From contig JAPLZD010000076.1 in NCBI GenBank assembly GCA_026395195.1, positions 1 to 5,657 on the forward strand: a stretch of 5,657 nt of DNA, written 5' to 3'. This document shows positions 1 through 5,657 of this stretch, piece after piece. Below the pieces are notes generated by a model. That model ran no database searches. It was not told where the DNA came from and worked only from the letters and a program-made list of their open reading frames with translations. The translations under genes were made by a program, and so were the position numbers. Numbering within the stretch: position 1 is the first letter of the stretch; every line of letters starts with the position of its first letter. This DNA is from Candidatus Staskawiczbacteria bacterium (GTDB taxonomy: Bacteria > Patescibacteriota > Minisyncoccia > Minisyncoccales > Staskawiczbacteraceae).

Positions 1-1122
1 TGGAATTTGCGGAACGCGGGCTTCCACTGCGCGAGAAAGTTGCGACAAAACCAGCACCGGCACTTCCAACTCTTTTGCCAGCATTTTCAAAGCTCTGGAA
101 TTTTCCGTAACTTGCTGCACGGGAGAAGCGAATCTGTTCATCGGCTCCATTAACTGCAGATAATCTATAACAAGCAGCGACAAGCCTCTATTTGCCTTAA
201 GCCTGCGCGCCATTGCCCGTATCTGTAAAATATTTACCGAGCCCGCGTCATCAATATACAAAGGCGCGTCAGACAAACTTCCCATGGCGTGCTGCAATCT
301 TGAATAATCGTCTCCCTGAAGCCTGCCGTTTCTTAAATTCCACAAATTTATGTTTGCTGTGGAAGCTAAAAGCCTGTCGGCCAGCTGGTCTTTTGACATT
401 TCCAGAGAAAAAAGTCCGACTGGCAAGTTTTTTAAAACCGCAACATTTCTGGCAATATCTAAAGCCAAAGAGGTTTTTCCCATTGAAGGCCTGGCAGCCA
501 AAATTACCAAATCTGATTTTTGCAAGCCTCCCAAAATTTTGTCTAAATCGGTAAAGCCGGTTGGCACTCCGCGCATTTGTCCCTGATTTTTTGATAGCTC
601 GTCTAATCTCTCAAAAGTATCTGCTAAAATTTCTCTTATGGGCAGGAATTGCTGGGTTAAGGAACGCTGGCCGATTAAAAAAACAGTTTTTTCTGCTTTA
701 TCCAATAAATCATCAACCTCTTCAGCTTCGTTAAAAGCTGACAGGCCTATTTCTTCGGAGGCGGAAATTAAGTCTCTTAAGATTTTTTTTTGCCTGACAA
801 TTTTGGCATAATTGTCAACATGCGTGGCGGTTGGGACAGTGTTTATTAAAGAAGTAAGGTAGGCCGAACCCCCAATGTCTTCTAATTTATTTTTTTCTTT
901 TAATCTGGCTGATACCGAGAGTATGTCAATTGGGTCTGACCTTTCGTAAAGTTCTGCCATTGCGCCGAATATATCCTGGTGCTTTCCATTATAAAAATCT
1001 TCTGATTTTATAAAATCAATAATCTTTACAATTGCGTCTCTGTCCAACATCAAACACCCCAGCAGACATTGCTCTGCCTCGATATTCTGCGGAGGTAATT
1101 TATCCGGCAATTCTTTAGCCAT
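1..1122 (-). CDS. dnaB: Replicative DNA helicase DnaB, C-terminus cut by the window edge
   Basis: DnaB is the hexameric ATP-driven helicase that unwinds DNA at the replication fork and recruits primase. The frame is open from an ATG at 1122 to the left edge, giving 374 residues. The N-terminal helical domain covers about residues 8-110 (PPQNIEAEQCLLG), followed by a linker and a RecA-like ATPase domain from about 185. Walker A is ARPSMGKTS (210-218, Lys216), the FSLEM motif carries the probable catalytic Glu241, and Walker B is LLVIDYLQL (Asp320). The family signature LSQLSRAVEAR lies at 359-369. Roughly the last 70-80 residues, including the arginine finger, fall outside the window. No intein appears in the visible part, including directly after Walker A, a common intein site. 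It lies 36 nt downstream of cysS on the same strand and is probably co-transcribed. No Shine-Dalgarno sequence is evident. The start is chosen because MAKELPDKLPPQNIEAE matches the usual family beginning. Confidence 0.97.
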   Translation of the reverse strand, partial: MAKELPDKLPPQNIEAEQCLLGCLMLDRDAIVKIIDFIKSEDFYNGKHQDIFGAMAELYERSDPIDILSVSARLKEKNKLEDIGGSAYLTSLINTVPTATHVDNYAKIVRQKKILRDLISASEEIGLSAFNEAEEVDDLLDKAEKTVFLIGQRSLTQQFLPIREILADTFERLDELSKNQGQMRGVPTGFTDLDKILGGLQKSDLVILAARPSMGKTSLALDIARNVAVLKNLPVGLFSLEMSKDQLADRLLASTANINLWNLRNGRLQGDDYSRLQHAMGSLSDAPLYIDDAGSVNILQIRAMARRLKANRGLSLLVIDYLQLMEPMNRFASPVQQVTENSRALKMLAKELEVPVLVLSQLSRAVEARVPQIP

Positions 1123-1158
1123 ACTACATACTATCTATTTTGAAAACCAAAAGCAAGG

Positions 1159-2574
1159 TTAAATGCTTTTTACAGCCGGGCCGGATTTGGTGTCTTCAAC
1201 TGAAAATCCTTTTTCTTCGATCTGCGCGCGGAGGCCGTCTGACTTTTGCCAGTCGGAATTTTTGCGGGCAAGCTCGCGCTCTTTCACTAATTTTTTAATT
1301 TCAGCAGGAATTGTTCTGCTTACCTTTTTCCAGTTTATAATTCCAAAAATTTTATCTATTTCCTGGAAAAATTTATAAATTTCAGCAGACCCCTTATTCG
1401 AGATCAAGTTTCCCTCCAGAATTTCGTTGGTTTTTTTTATAAAATCGAACATTGTCGCAAACGCCTGAGGAGTATTGAAATTATCATCTAAAGCTTTGTA
1501 AAAGCCGTTTTTAAATTGTTTTATTAATTTAGAATTTTGAAATTTTGAATTTGTTTCGGATTTCGGATTTCGGATTTTGAGTTTTCGCAGGAATTCTTCA
1601 ATTTTTTCTAAGGCTGCCCTTACCTCAATCATTGCAGATTCTGAATAATCCATTGGGCTTTGCCATAAATTTTTTACAATCATGAATCTTAATTGCTGGT
1701 AGGGGCATCTTTTCAGCAGGTCGCTGATTAATATAAAGTTATTCAAAGATTTGGACATTTTTTGTCCGTTTACCGTCAAAAAACCGCCGTGCATCCAATA
1801 TTTTGCCATTGGTTTTTTATCGGAAATTGCCTCCATTTGCGCAATTTCAGCTTCGTGGTGGGGAAATATCAAGTCGCGGGCAGCTCCATGAATATCATAT
1901 TGCGGCCCGAAAAATTTTTCTGTAATTGCGGTGTCTTCAATGTGCCAGCCCGGTCTGCCCTGGCCCCACGGACTTTTCCAGCTTGGCTCTAAGGATTCCT
2001 GTTTCAATTTCCAAAGGCAGAAGTCGCCCCTGTTTTTCTTGTCCTTGCTGTAATCAATTCTGGAAACCGCGTCCTCGGCCTGCAGAGTTGTTCTGCCGGA
2101 AAGCTTTCCGTAATCTTTAAACATGGCAATATTAAAATAAACTCCATCGCCCTCAATTTTATAGGCAAATTTTTTGTCTTGAAGCCTTTTTATTTGGTTT
2201 ATTATTTCCTTCATATAGTCTGTGGCTTTGGCATATTTATTGACACTGTCAACTTTTAAAGCCTTCATGCTTTTTAAATATTCCTTTAAAAAGGCTGCAG
2301 ACAAATCTTTTGCCGGCACCTCCCTTTCTCTGGCCCTCATAATTATTTTGTCGTCGATGTCGGTGATGTTTTGCAGGTAAAAAACATTGTACCCGCAATG
2401 CCTCAAATATTTTACAAATGCGTCAAAAACTATATATGTTCTTGCGTGTCCCAAATGCGAATAATCGTAGACAGTCGGCCCGCAAACAAAAAAATTTACT
2501 TTTTTGCCTTTTCTGGGCTCAAATTGCTCTTTTTTTCCGGTAAGCGTGTTATAAATTTTTAAATTGTGGGACAT
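1159..2574 (-). CDS. cysS: Cysteinyl-tRNA synthetase
   Basis: This class I aminoacyl-tRNA synthetase charges tRNA-Cys with cysteine in the cytoplasm. It has 471 residues, close to the usual 460-480. The Rossmann catalytic domain holds the HIGH-type motif HLGH (40-43), TDIDDKII (71-78), the substrate-stacking Trp in GRPGWHIE (Trp210) and KMSKS (272-276). A helical anticodon-binding domain follows (about 310-395), then the C-terminal segment ending in VEDTKSGPAVK. Of the four zinc ligands known in E. coli (Cys28, Cys209, His234, Glu238), three are present as Cys31, His239 and Glu243. The Cys209 position is Asp214. Residues 333-349 are a low-complexity insertion encoded by a tandem repeat. The start MSHNLKIYNTLTGKKEQF is typical of the family and overlaps the end of the upstream phosphatidyltransferase gene by 26 nt, suggesting translational coupling. 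The stop is TAA. Confidence 0.97.
   Translation of the reverse strand: MSHNLKIYNTLTGKKEQFEPRKGKKVNFFVCGPTVYDYSHLGHARTYIVFDAFVKYLRHCGYNVFYLQNITDIDDKIIMRAREREVPAKDLSAAFLKEYLKSMKALKVDSVNKYAKATDYMKEIINQIKRLQDKKFAYKIEGDGVYFNIAMFKDYGKLSGRTTLQAEDAVSRIDYSKDKKNRGDFCLWKLKQESLEPSWKSPWGQGRPGWHIEDTAITEKFFGPQYDIHGAARDLIFPHHEAEIAQMEAISDKKPMAKYWMHGGFLTVNGQKMSKSLNNFILISDLLKRCPYQQLRFMIVKNLWQSPMDYSESAMIEVRAALEKIEEFLRKLKIRNPKSETNSKFQNSKLIKQFKNGFYKALDDNFNTPQAFATMFDFIKKTNEILEGNLISNKGSAEIYKFFQEIDKIFGIINWKKVSRTIPAEIKKLVKERELARKNSDWQKSDGLRAQIEEKGFSVEDTKSGPAVKSI
1529..1581. repeat. AT-rich tandem repeat inside cysS
   Basis: Three perfect head-to-tail copies of the heptamer TTTCGGA occupy 1554-1574. They are flanked on the left by degenerate GAATTTT/GAAATTTT units (1532-1552) and on the right by a decayed TTTTGAG. 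Because the unit is not a multiple of three, the coding strand reads through it in changing phase, giving KIRNPKSETNSKFQNSK (residues 333-349). The frame stays open. The insertion lies at the junction between the catalytic core and the anticodon-binding helical bundle, probably an exposed loop. Confidence 0.85.
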
Positions 2575-3193
2575 GAATTTTCTTTTTTTGTTTTAATTCT
2601 ATTAATCTTGAAAACATGCTTAAAAACGAAAACAAAACTGTCAGCCAAAGCATATAAACAAACAAAATAGGCGGATCGTTGGGCCAGAAGATTAAAATGG
2701 CAATAAACGCAATACAAATTAAGACCATTTTTGTTTTTCCAAAAATGTTTGATTCCAAATATACTTCCTTTGATTTATAAAATATAGATACAAGGGTGTT
2801 GGTAATTTCAACTAAGAGCAATACCAGCAGAAGCCATCGGTGGTGGTCAAACAAGCTATAAACCGCGATAGGCAGAATTAAAAGTCTGTCCGCGGTTGAA
2901 TCTAACATGGCGCCCAGTTCTGTAACTTTGTCTGTTCCACGGGCAATTGGACCGTCAATAAGATCGGTTATTGCTCCCACACAGAAAAGCAGCAAGATAA
3001 GTCCTTTATCATTAATTTTATAAAAAAAGAGAATAATAAACAATGCGACACCGATAAATATTCTGACAGAAGTTACATAATTCGGCGTAATTTTTCTGGG
3101 CCAATAGGGTTTTATGAATAAAAAAAGCAACTCGTCTCTGTATCGATCTAGTTTTTCTAAAAACCTGCCAAGATTATCTATAAAAGATTTCAT
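2549..3193 (-). CDS. CDP-alcohol phosphatidyltransferase family membrane protein (PgsA-like)
   Basis: Members of this family transfer a phosphoalcohol group from a CDP-linked donor, releasing CMP, in steps such as phosphatidylglycerophosphate or phosphatidylinositol-phosphate synthesis at the cytoplasmic membrane. The complete signature D-x2-D-G-x2-A-R-x8-G-x3-D-x3-D is visible: Asp77, Asp80, Gly81, Ala84, Arg85, Gly94, Asp98 and Asp102. These residues bind the two metal ions and the CDP group in solved relatives. Around it lie about six hydrophobic segments (roughly 42-58, 62-76, 104-115, 119-137, 154-170, 174-192) and a basic C-terminal tail. About 35 mostly polar or amphipathic residues precede the PNYVTSVRI entry to the first membrane helix, more than in a minimal PgsA. 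The alcohol acceptor cannot be read from sequence, so no symbol is given. It is the first gene of the minus-strand group, and a promoter abuts its ATG. Confidence 0.92.
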   Translation of the reverse strand: MKSFIDNLGRFLEKLDRYRDELLFLFIKPYWPRKITPNYVTSVRIFIGVALFIILFFYKINDKGLILLLFCVGAITDLIDGPIARGTDKVTELGAMLDSTADRLLILPIAVYSLFDHHRWLLLVLLLVEITNTLVSIFYKSKEVYLESNIFGKTKMVLICIAFIAILIFWPNDPPILFVYMLWLTVLFSFLSMFSRLIELKQKKKIHVPQFKNL

Positions 3194-3199
3194 TAAGAT

Positions 3200-3228
3200 A
3201 TGATAGCAAACTTTTTAACACTTGTTAA
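3200..3228 (-). promoter_or_regulatory. Promoter for the minus-strand operon, apparently leaderless
   Basis: Read on the minus strand, the -35 is TTAACA (3228-3223, five of six to TTGACA), the spacer is 17 nt, and the -10 is TATCAT (3205-3200, five of six to TATAAT) with an extended TG at the right position. Standard geometry places transcription start at about 3193, the A of the phosphatidyltransferase ATG. No Shine-Dalgarno sequence lies between. A leaderless transcript is therefore predicted. This is consensus matching only. Confidence 0.7.
3215..3228. promoter_or_regulatory. Inverted repeat at the shared -35 region
   Basis: TTAACA-CT-TGTTAA is an exact 6-2-6 inverted repeat centred at 3221.5, near the middle of the 64-nt divergent spacer. 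Its right arm is the -35 hexamer of the leftward promoter and overlaps the -35 of the rightward promoter. It could be an operator for a dimeric regulator acting on both operons. Alternatively it may simply reflect back-to-back -35-like sequences in AT-rich DNA. Confidence 0.4.
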
Positions 3229-3251
3229 TAGCAGTTTACTTATGTTAAAAT
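3222..3251 (+). promoter_or_regulatory. Promoter for the plus-strand operon, apparently leaderless
   Basis: The -35 is TTGTTA (3222-3227, four of six), the spacer is 18 nt, and the -10 is TAAAAT (3246-3251, five of six) preceded by the extended TG at 3243-3244. The -10 ends six nucleotides before the ATG at 3258, so the predicted start site falls on that ATG, mirroring the opposite promoter. The weak -35 may be compensated by the extended -10. This is inferred from consensus only. Confidence 0.65.
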
Positions 3252-3257
3252 CATTAA

Positions 3258-3653
3258 ATGAAAATCACCGGACAAGTTATGCGCCATGTTATTGTTGGTG
3301 GGCTAGCGGATCTAGCCGATTTAGCTTGTTTTCAAATATTTTTTTGGATTTTTGGCGCGGATATTCTGTCTAAAACAATATCATTTCTTTTTGCTGTATC
3401 CATAAAATATGCAGGAAATAAATATTGGGTTTTTCAGAAACCAGAAAAAGATGGCATAAAAAGGGAAATGCTCCAGTTTGTAACAGCCACAGTAATCGGC
3501 CTTTTGATTAATGTTGCATCGTTTTATTTTTTTGTTAGAATAAGGACAGATTTCAACGCCAACACGTGGCGCTTGATTTCTGTAATATTTGCCATGTTTG
3601 TTACGGCAATTTGGAATTTTTTAACCTACAAATTTTTAGTCTTCAAAAAATAA
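3258..3653 (+). CDS. GtrA-like family small membrane protein
   Basis: At 131 residues, this protein has the size and layout of the GtrA/GtcA family: four membrane helices (about 12-32, 35-52, 73-93, 104-124) with short loops. Two family motifs sit at equivalent places in the two halves: KYAGNKYWVF (50-59) after helix 2 and NFLTYKFLVF (120-129) at the C-terminal end. Characterised relatives take part in moving or handling polyprenyl-phosphate-linked sugars for decoration of O-antigen, teichoic acid or arabinogalactan. No glycosyltransferase partner lies in this window, so the substrate here is unknown. It opens the plus-strand operon directly behind the extended -10 promoter, and its stop codon is two nucleotides from the next start. 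The ATG at 3258 is the only start that keeps the whole N-terminal helix and fits the promoter. Confidence 0.88.
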   Translation: MKITGQVMRHVIVGGLADLADLACFQIFFWIFGADILSKTISFLFAVSIKYAGNKYWVFQKPEKDGIKREMLQFVTATVIGLLINVASFYFFVRIRTDFNANTWRLISVIFAMFVTAIWNFLTYKFLVFKK

Positions 3654-3655
3654 TA

Positions 3656-4249
3656 ATGAACGGAGAAATTCGCGAGCAAGACCAATCGGAGAGAGTTAAA
3701 AATGAAGTTGTCGCCTTGTTGGCGCAATATAATATTCCAACTGAAAAGTGGGGGACTGGTTCGGCAAAAACTTTGGATCACCTAGTTAAAGAAGTTGTTG
3801 ACGGCGAAACGGTTTTGGAAGTAGACGAATCAGGGGAGCTAGTCAGAAAAATTTCTGTTGCATTTGTGGATGTTTATTATGATGACGCAACAACTGGAAA
3901 GAAGCTTATACTAGTTGAAGAAAAACAGGTTTTTAAAGATGGAAGAGAGCGCAGGAGAGAGCCAAAAGCATCTCTTGCTGAAAAGATTAAGCCAGGCGAA
4001 ACTCCAGACCAAGATGCGGTACGTCGCGCAATTCAGGAGGAATTAGGAATTTCCGGGCCGATACCGGCCGCAGAAAAACGGAGAGAAGAGAATACCAAAG
4101 AAACCGGAAGCTATCCCGGCCTAAAGATGGACGCAATGGAATATTATTTTGATGTGGAATTAAATTCGGAGCAATATAATCCCGAGGGATACGTAGAGCA
4201 TCAGGAAGATAAAGACACATATTTTAAATGGGTAAAATTAGAAGAATGA
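3656..4249 (+). CDS. Nudix-domain protein with an off-consensus Nudix box
   Basis: Nudix enzymes hydrolyse nucleoside diphosphates linked to another group, using metal bound by a helix-loop Nudix box. Here the box region is SLAEKIKPGETPDQDAVRRA followed by IQEELGI (about residues 106-132). Compared with G-x5-E-x7-R-E-U-x-E-E-x-G-U, the leading Gly is replaced (Glu109), one extra residue precedes the Arg, and the Glu after that Arg is Ala125. The EE pair (128-129), the core of metal binding, is retained. The C-terminal YFKWVKLE is a typical Nudix end strand. Residues 20-75 (IPTEKWGTGSAKTL, then LVKEVVDGETVLEV and a basic VRKISVAFVDVYY strand) look like an N-terminal extension. The frame stays open 30 codons upstream into the GtrA gene, but the ATG at 3656, two nucleotides after that gene's stop, is the sensible start (197 residues). 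The substrate cannot be assigned, and activity is likely but not certain. Confidence 0.8.
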   Translation: MNGEIREQDQSERVKNEVVALLAQYNIPTEKWGTGSAKTLDHLVKEVVDGETVLEVDESGELVRKISVAFVDVYYDDATTGKKLILVEEKQVFKDGRERRREPKASLAEKIKPGETPDQDAVRRAIQEELGISGPIPAAEKRREENTKETGSYPGLKMDAMEYYFDVELNSEQYNPEGYVEHQEDKDTYFKWVKLEE

Positions 4250-5349
4250 CAAATTTAGTTTTATATAGGAAATACAGGCCGCAGAGGTTTGAAGAAGTGG
4301 TGGGGCAGGAGCATGTGGTGCAGACGCTAACCAATTCAATTTCCAGCGGAAACATTTCGCATGCGTATTTGTTTTGCGGTCCTCGGGGAAGCGGGAAAAC
4401 AACCCTTGCCCGATTGTTTGCCAAAGCAATAAATTGCAAGGCAGCCGAAGGCTTTGAGCCGTGCAATAAGTGTTCATCGTGTACGGAAATTATGGCCGGA
4501 AATTCAATGGATTTAATTGAGGTTGACGCGGCTTCGCACACAGGAGTTGATGCCATAAGAGAATTAATTGAAGGAATTAAATTTTCGCCGGTAAAGTCTA
4601 AATATAAGGTTTTTATAATTGACGAATGCCATCAGCTTTCAAAATCAGCCGCAAATGCTTTGCTAAAAACATTGGAGGAGCCGCCCTCGCACGCAGTTTT
4701 TTTGCTGGCAACAACCGAGACGCACAAAATGATTCCTACAATTGTATCACGGTGCCAAAAGTTTGATTTCAAAAGACTGCAAATTCCCGAAATTTCTAAA
4801 AAATTACAATTTATCGCCAAAAAGGAATGCATAAAATTTGATGATTCGGCGCTGTCTTTAATTGCCTTAAATTCGCGCGGAAGTTTTAGGGACGCCGAGT
4901 CTTTGCTTGACCAGTGTATAAGTTTTGCCGGACAAAATGCTTTAATAAAGTCCCAGGATATAAAAGAACTTTTGGGAATTGTGGAGGTTGGGCAAATTGC
5001 GCAATTTGTCGACCAGCTTATTGAAAAAAACACGAAAGATGCTGTTTTGTCTATAAATTCTATGGCAGACACAGGAGTTGATTTGCAGGAATTTGCCAAA
5101 ACGCTTGTTTTTTATTTGCGCCAATCGCTCCTATTGAAAATTAATCCAAATTTTTTGAACTTGCAAAACTCCGGCCTTTCAGCCGAGGAACTTAACAAAA
5201 TGAAAGCACAAACTGCAAGCCTGGCCCAAAAAGACGTGCAAAACATGCTGGAATTATTCATTGATGCAGAAAATCGGATGAAATATTCTGCAGTTCCGCA
5301 ACTGCCTATTGAACTGGCAATTTTAGACATAACTCATAAAGAGAACTAA
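4246..5349 (+). CDS. dnaX: DNA polymerase III clamp-loader subunit DnaX, short gamma-like form
   Basis: DnaX is the AAA+ motor of the clamp loader, which opens the sliding clamp and places it on primed DNA. The 367 residues show YRKYRPQRFEEVVGQEHV (7-24), Walker A GPRGSGKTT (45-53, Lys51), a four-cysteine zinc module (Cys64, 73, 76, 79), Walker B VFIIDECHQL (Asp126, Glu127), sensor 1 LLATTE, the SRC arginine finger (Arg169) and the sensor 2 motif GSFRDAESLLDQ (Arg215). The helical domain III oligomerisation region runs from about 240 to 360 and ends at PIELAILDI, so domains IV-V, which in E. coli tau bind DnaB and the polymerase alpha subunit, are absent. Translation starting at 4246 gives MTNLVLYRKYRP, the usual family start. 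Its ATG overlaps the Nudix TGA (ATGA), indicating translational coupling. An ATG six codons upstream (4228) is in frame but adds only MGKIRR and lengthens the overlap. Confidence 0.96.
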   Translation: MTNLVLYRKYRPQRFEEVVGQEHVVQTLTNSISSGNISHAYLFCGPRGSGKTTLARLFAKAINCKAAEGFEPCNKCSSCTEIMAGNSMDLIEVDAASHTGVDAIRELIEGIKFSPVKSKYKVFIIDECHQLSKSAANALLKTLEEPPSHAVFLLATTETHKMIPTIVSRCQKFDFKRLQIPEISKKLQFIAKKECIKFDDSALSLIALNSRGSFRDAESLLDQCISFAGQNALIKSQDIKELLGIVEVGQIAQFVDQLIEKNTKDAVLSINSMADTGVDLQEFAKTLVFYLRQSLLLKINPNFLNLQNSGLSAEELNKMKAQTASLAQKDVQNMLELFIDAENRMKYSAVPQLPIELAILDITHKEN

Positions 5350-5353
5350 AAAT

Positions 5354-5657
5354 ATGATTTTAACCGACGAAAATTTTGATAAAGAAATAAGCGAAGCAAA
5401 ATTACCAGTAATAGTAGACTTTTATGCAGACTGGTGCGGACCTTGCCGCACACTGGGTCCAATCTTAGAGAAAATAGCCAAGGAAATGGAAGATAAAGTT
5501 ATTTTAGCTAAAGTAAACGTTGATTCAGCTAAGATTGCAAGCTCCAAATTTGAGGTTGATAGAATTCCAATGGTAATGCTTTTTAAAGATAACAAAGCAA
5601 TTAGCGGGTTTATCGGTGTAGCCGAAGAGGCTGATATTAAAAAATGGCTAAACGAAG
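5354..5657 (+). CDS. trxA: Thioredoxin, C-terminus cut by the window edge
   Basis: Thioredoxin is a small cytoplasmic dithiol-disulfide reductant, kept reduced by thioredoxin reductase. It serves enzymes such as ribonucleotide reductase. The 101 residues visible include the core strand VIVDFYADWCGPC with the active-site CGPC at 28-31, the buried Asp22 equivalent to E. coli Asp26, and the cis-proline in RIPMV (Pro72). The final helix EEADIKKWLN is nearly complete, so only a few residues should be missing compared with the usual 105-110. There is no signal peptide, since the protein begins directly at the first strand (MILTDENFDKEI). It starts four nucleotides after the dnaX stop and is probably the fourth gene of the operon. 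Only a weak AGAG stands about ten nucleotides before the ATG. Several thioredoxin paralogues may exist in the genome, so the symbol is by family only. Confidence 0.95.
   Translation, partial: MILTDENFDKEISEAKLPVIVDFYADWCGPCRTLGPILEKIAKEMEDKVILAKVNVDSAKIASSKFEVDRIPMVMLFKDNKAISGFIGVAEEADIKKWLNE

Noticed and set aside
213..586. Two plus-strand open frames opposite dnaB
   Set aside because: They lie antisense to the conserved ATPase part of dnaB, overlap each other in different frames, and show no recognisable domain.
1554..1574. Heptamer array as a CRISPR or regulatory iteron
   Set aside because: The units are only seven bases long with no spacers, and they sit inside an intact, conserved coding frame.
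2097..2110. Perfect 14-bp palindrome CGGAAAGCTTTCCG
   Set aside because: It falls within cysS codons for the conserved YGKLSGR segment, far from any promoter or gene end, so it is most simply explained by coding constraint and chance.
3566..3655. A 30-codon N-terminal extension of the Nudix gene
   Set aside because: It lies wholly inside the gtrA coding sequence in another frame and encodes an unrelated Cys/Phe-rich peptide. The ATG two nucleotides after the gtrA stop is a better start.
4228..4245. An upstream in-frame ATG for dnaX adding MGKIRR
   Set aside because: The next ATG (4246) gives the standard family start and the common ATGA coupling with the Nudix stop. The extension merely reads the Nudix C-terminal codons in another frame.
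5024..5030. Run of seven A residues in dnaX as a programmed slippage site
   Set aside because: Slippage here would cut the protein inside the oligomerisation domain rather than produce a gamma/tau pair, and no stimulatory hairpin or Shine-Dalgarno-like sequence was noticed around it.
4224..5330. Several minus-strand open frames opposite dnaX
   Set aside because: All are antisense to conserved AAA+ motifs, overlap each other, and lack any recognisable motif or start context.

Overview
This AT-rich window carries seven protein genes packed head to tail in two divergent groups, with no RNA genes, mobile elements or long gene-free stretches. The compact layout, overlapping genes, weak or absent Shine-Dalgarno sequences, short DnaX and the gene families present suggest a reduced-genome bacterium, most plausibly Patescibacteria (Candidate Phyla Radiation, Parcubacteria-like). 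That placement is an inference from gene style, not from a marker phylogeny. The Nudix gene ends in TGA and no in-frame TGA is needed anywhere, so the standard bacterial code fits. The recoded UGA of Gracilibacteria/Absconditabacteria does not.

Left half, minus strand, read from about 3193 down to 1: a CDP-alcohol phosphatidyltransferase (membrane phospholipid synthesis), cysS (cysteinyl-tRNA synthetase) overlapping it by 26 nt, and after 36 nt dnaB (replicative helicase), whose C-terminus runs off the left edge. dnaB is an uninterrupted 374-codon reading frame.

Centre, 3194-3257: a 64-nt divergent control region. Good sigma70-type promoters face outward in both directions and share one -35 region that is an inverted repeat. 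In each direction the -10 hexamer ends six nucleotides before the ATG, so both first genes look leaderless.

Right half, plus strand: a GtrA-family membrane protein, a Nudix-domain protein (2-nt gap), dnaX (ATGA stop/start overlap) and a thioredoxin (4-nt gap) that runs off the right edge. The arrangement looks like one operon mixing envelope, nucleotide-metabolism, replication and redox genes.

Two replication proteins, the helicase DnaB and the clamp-loader ATPase DnaX, are thus driven outward from the same 64-nt spacer, each behind a membrane-protein gene. No new defence, mobile or biosynthetic system is visible. The points most worth checking are the divergent leaderless promoter pair, a zinc-ligand substitution and a tandem-repeat insertion in CysS, the DnaX lacking the tau-specific domains, and the off-consensus Nudix box.
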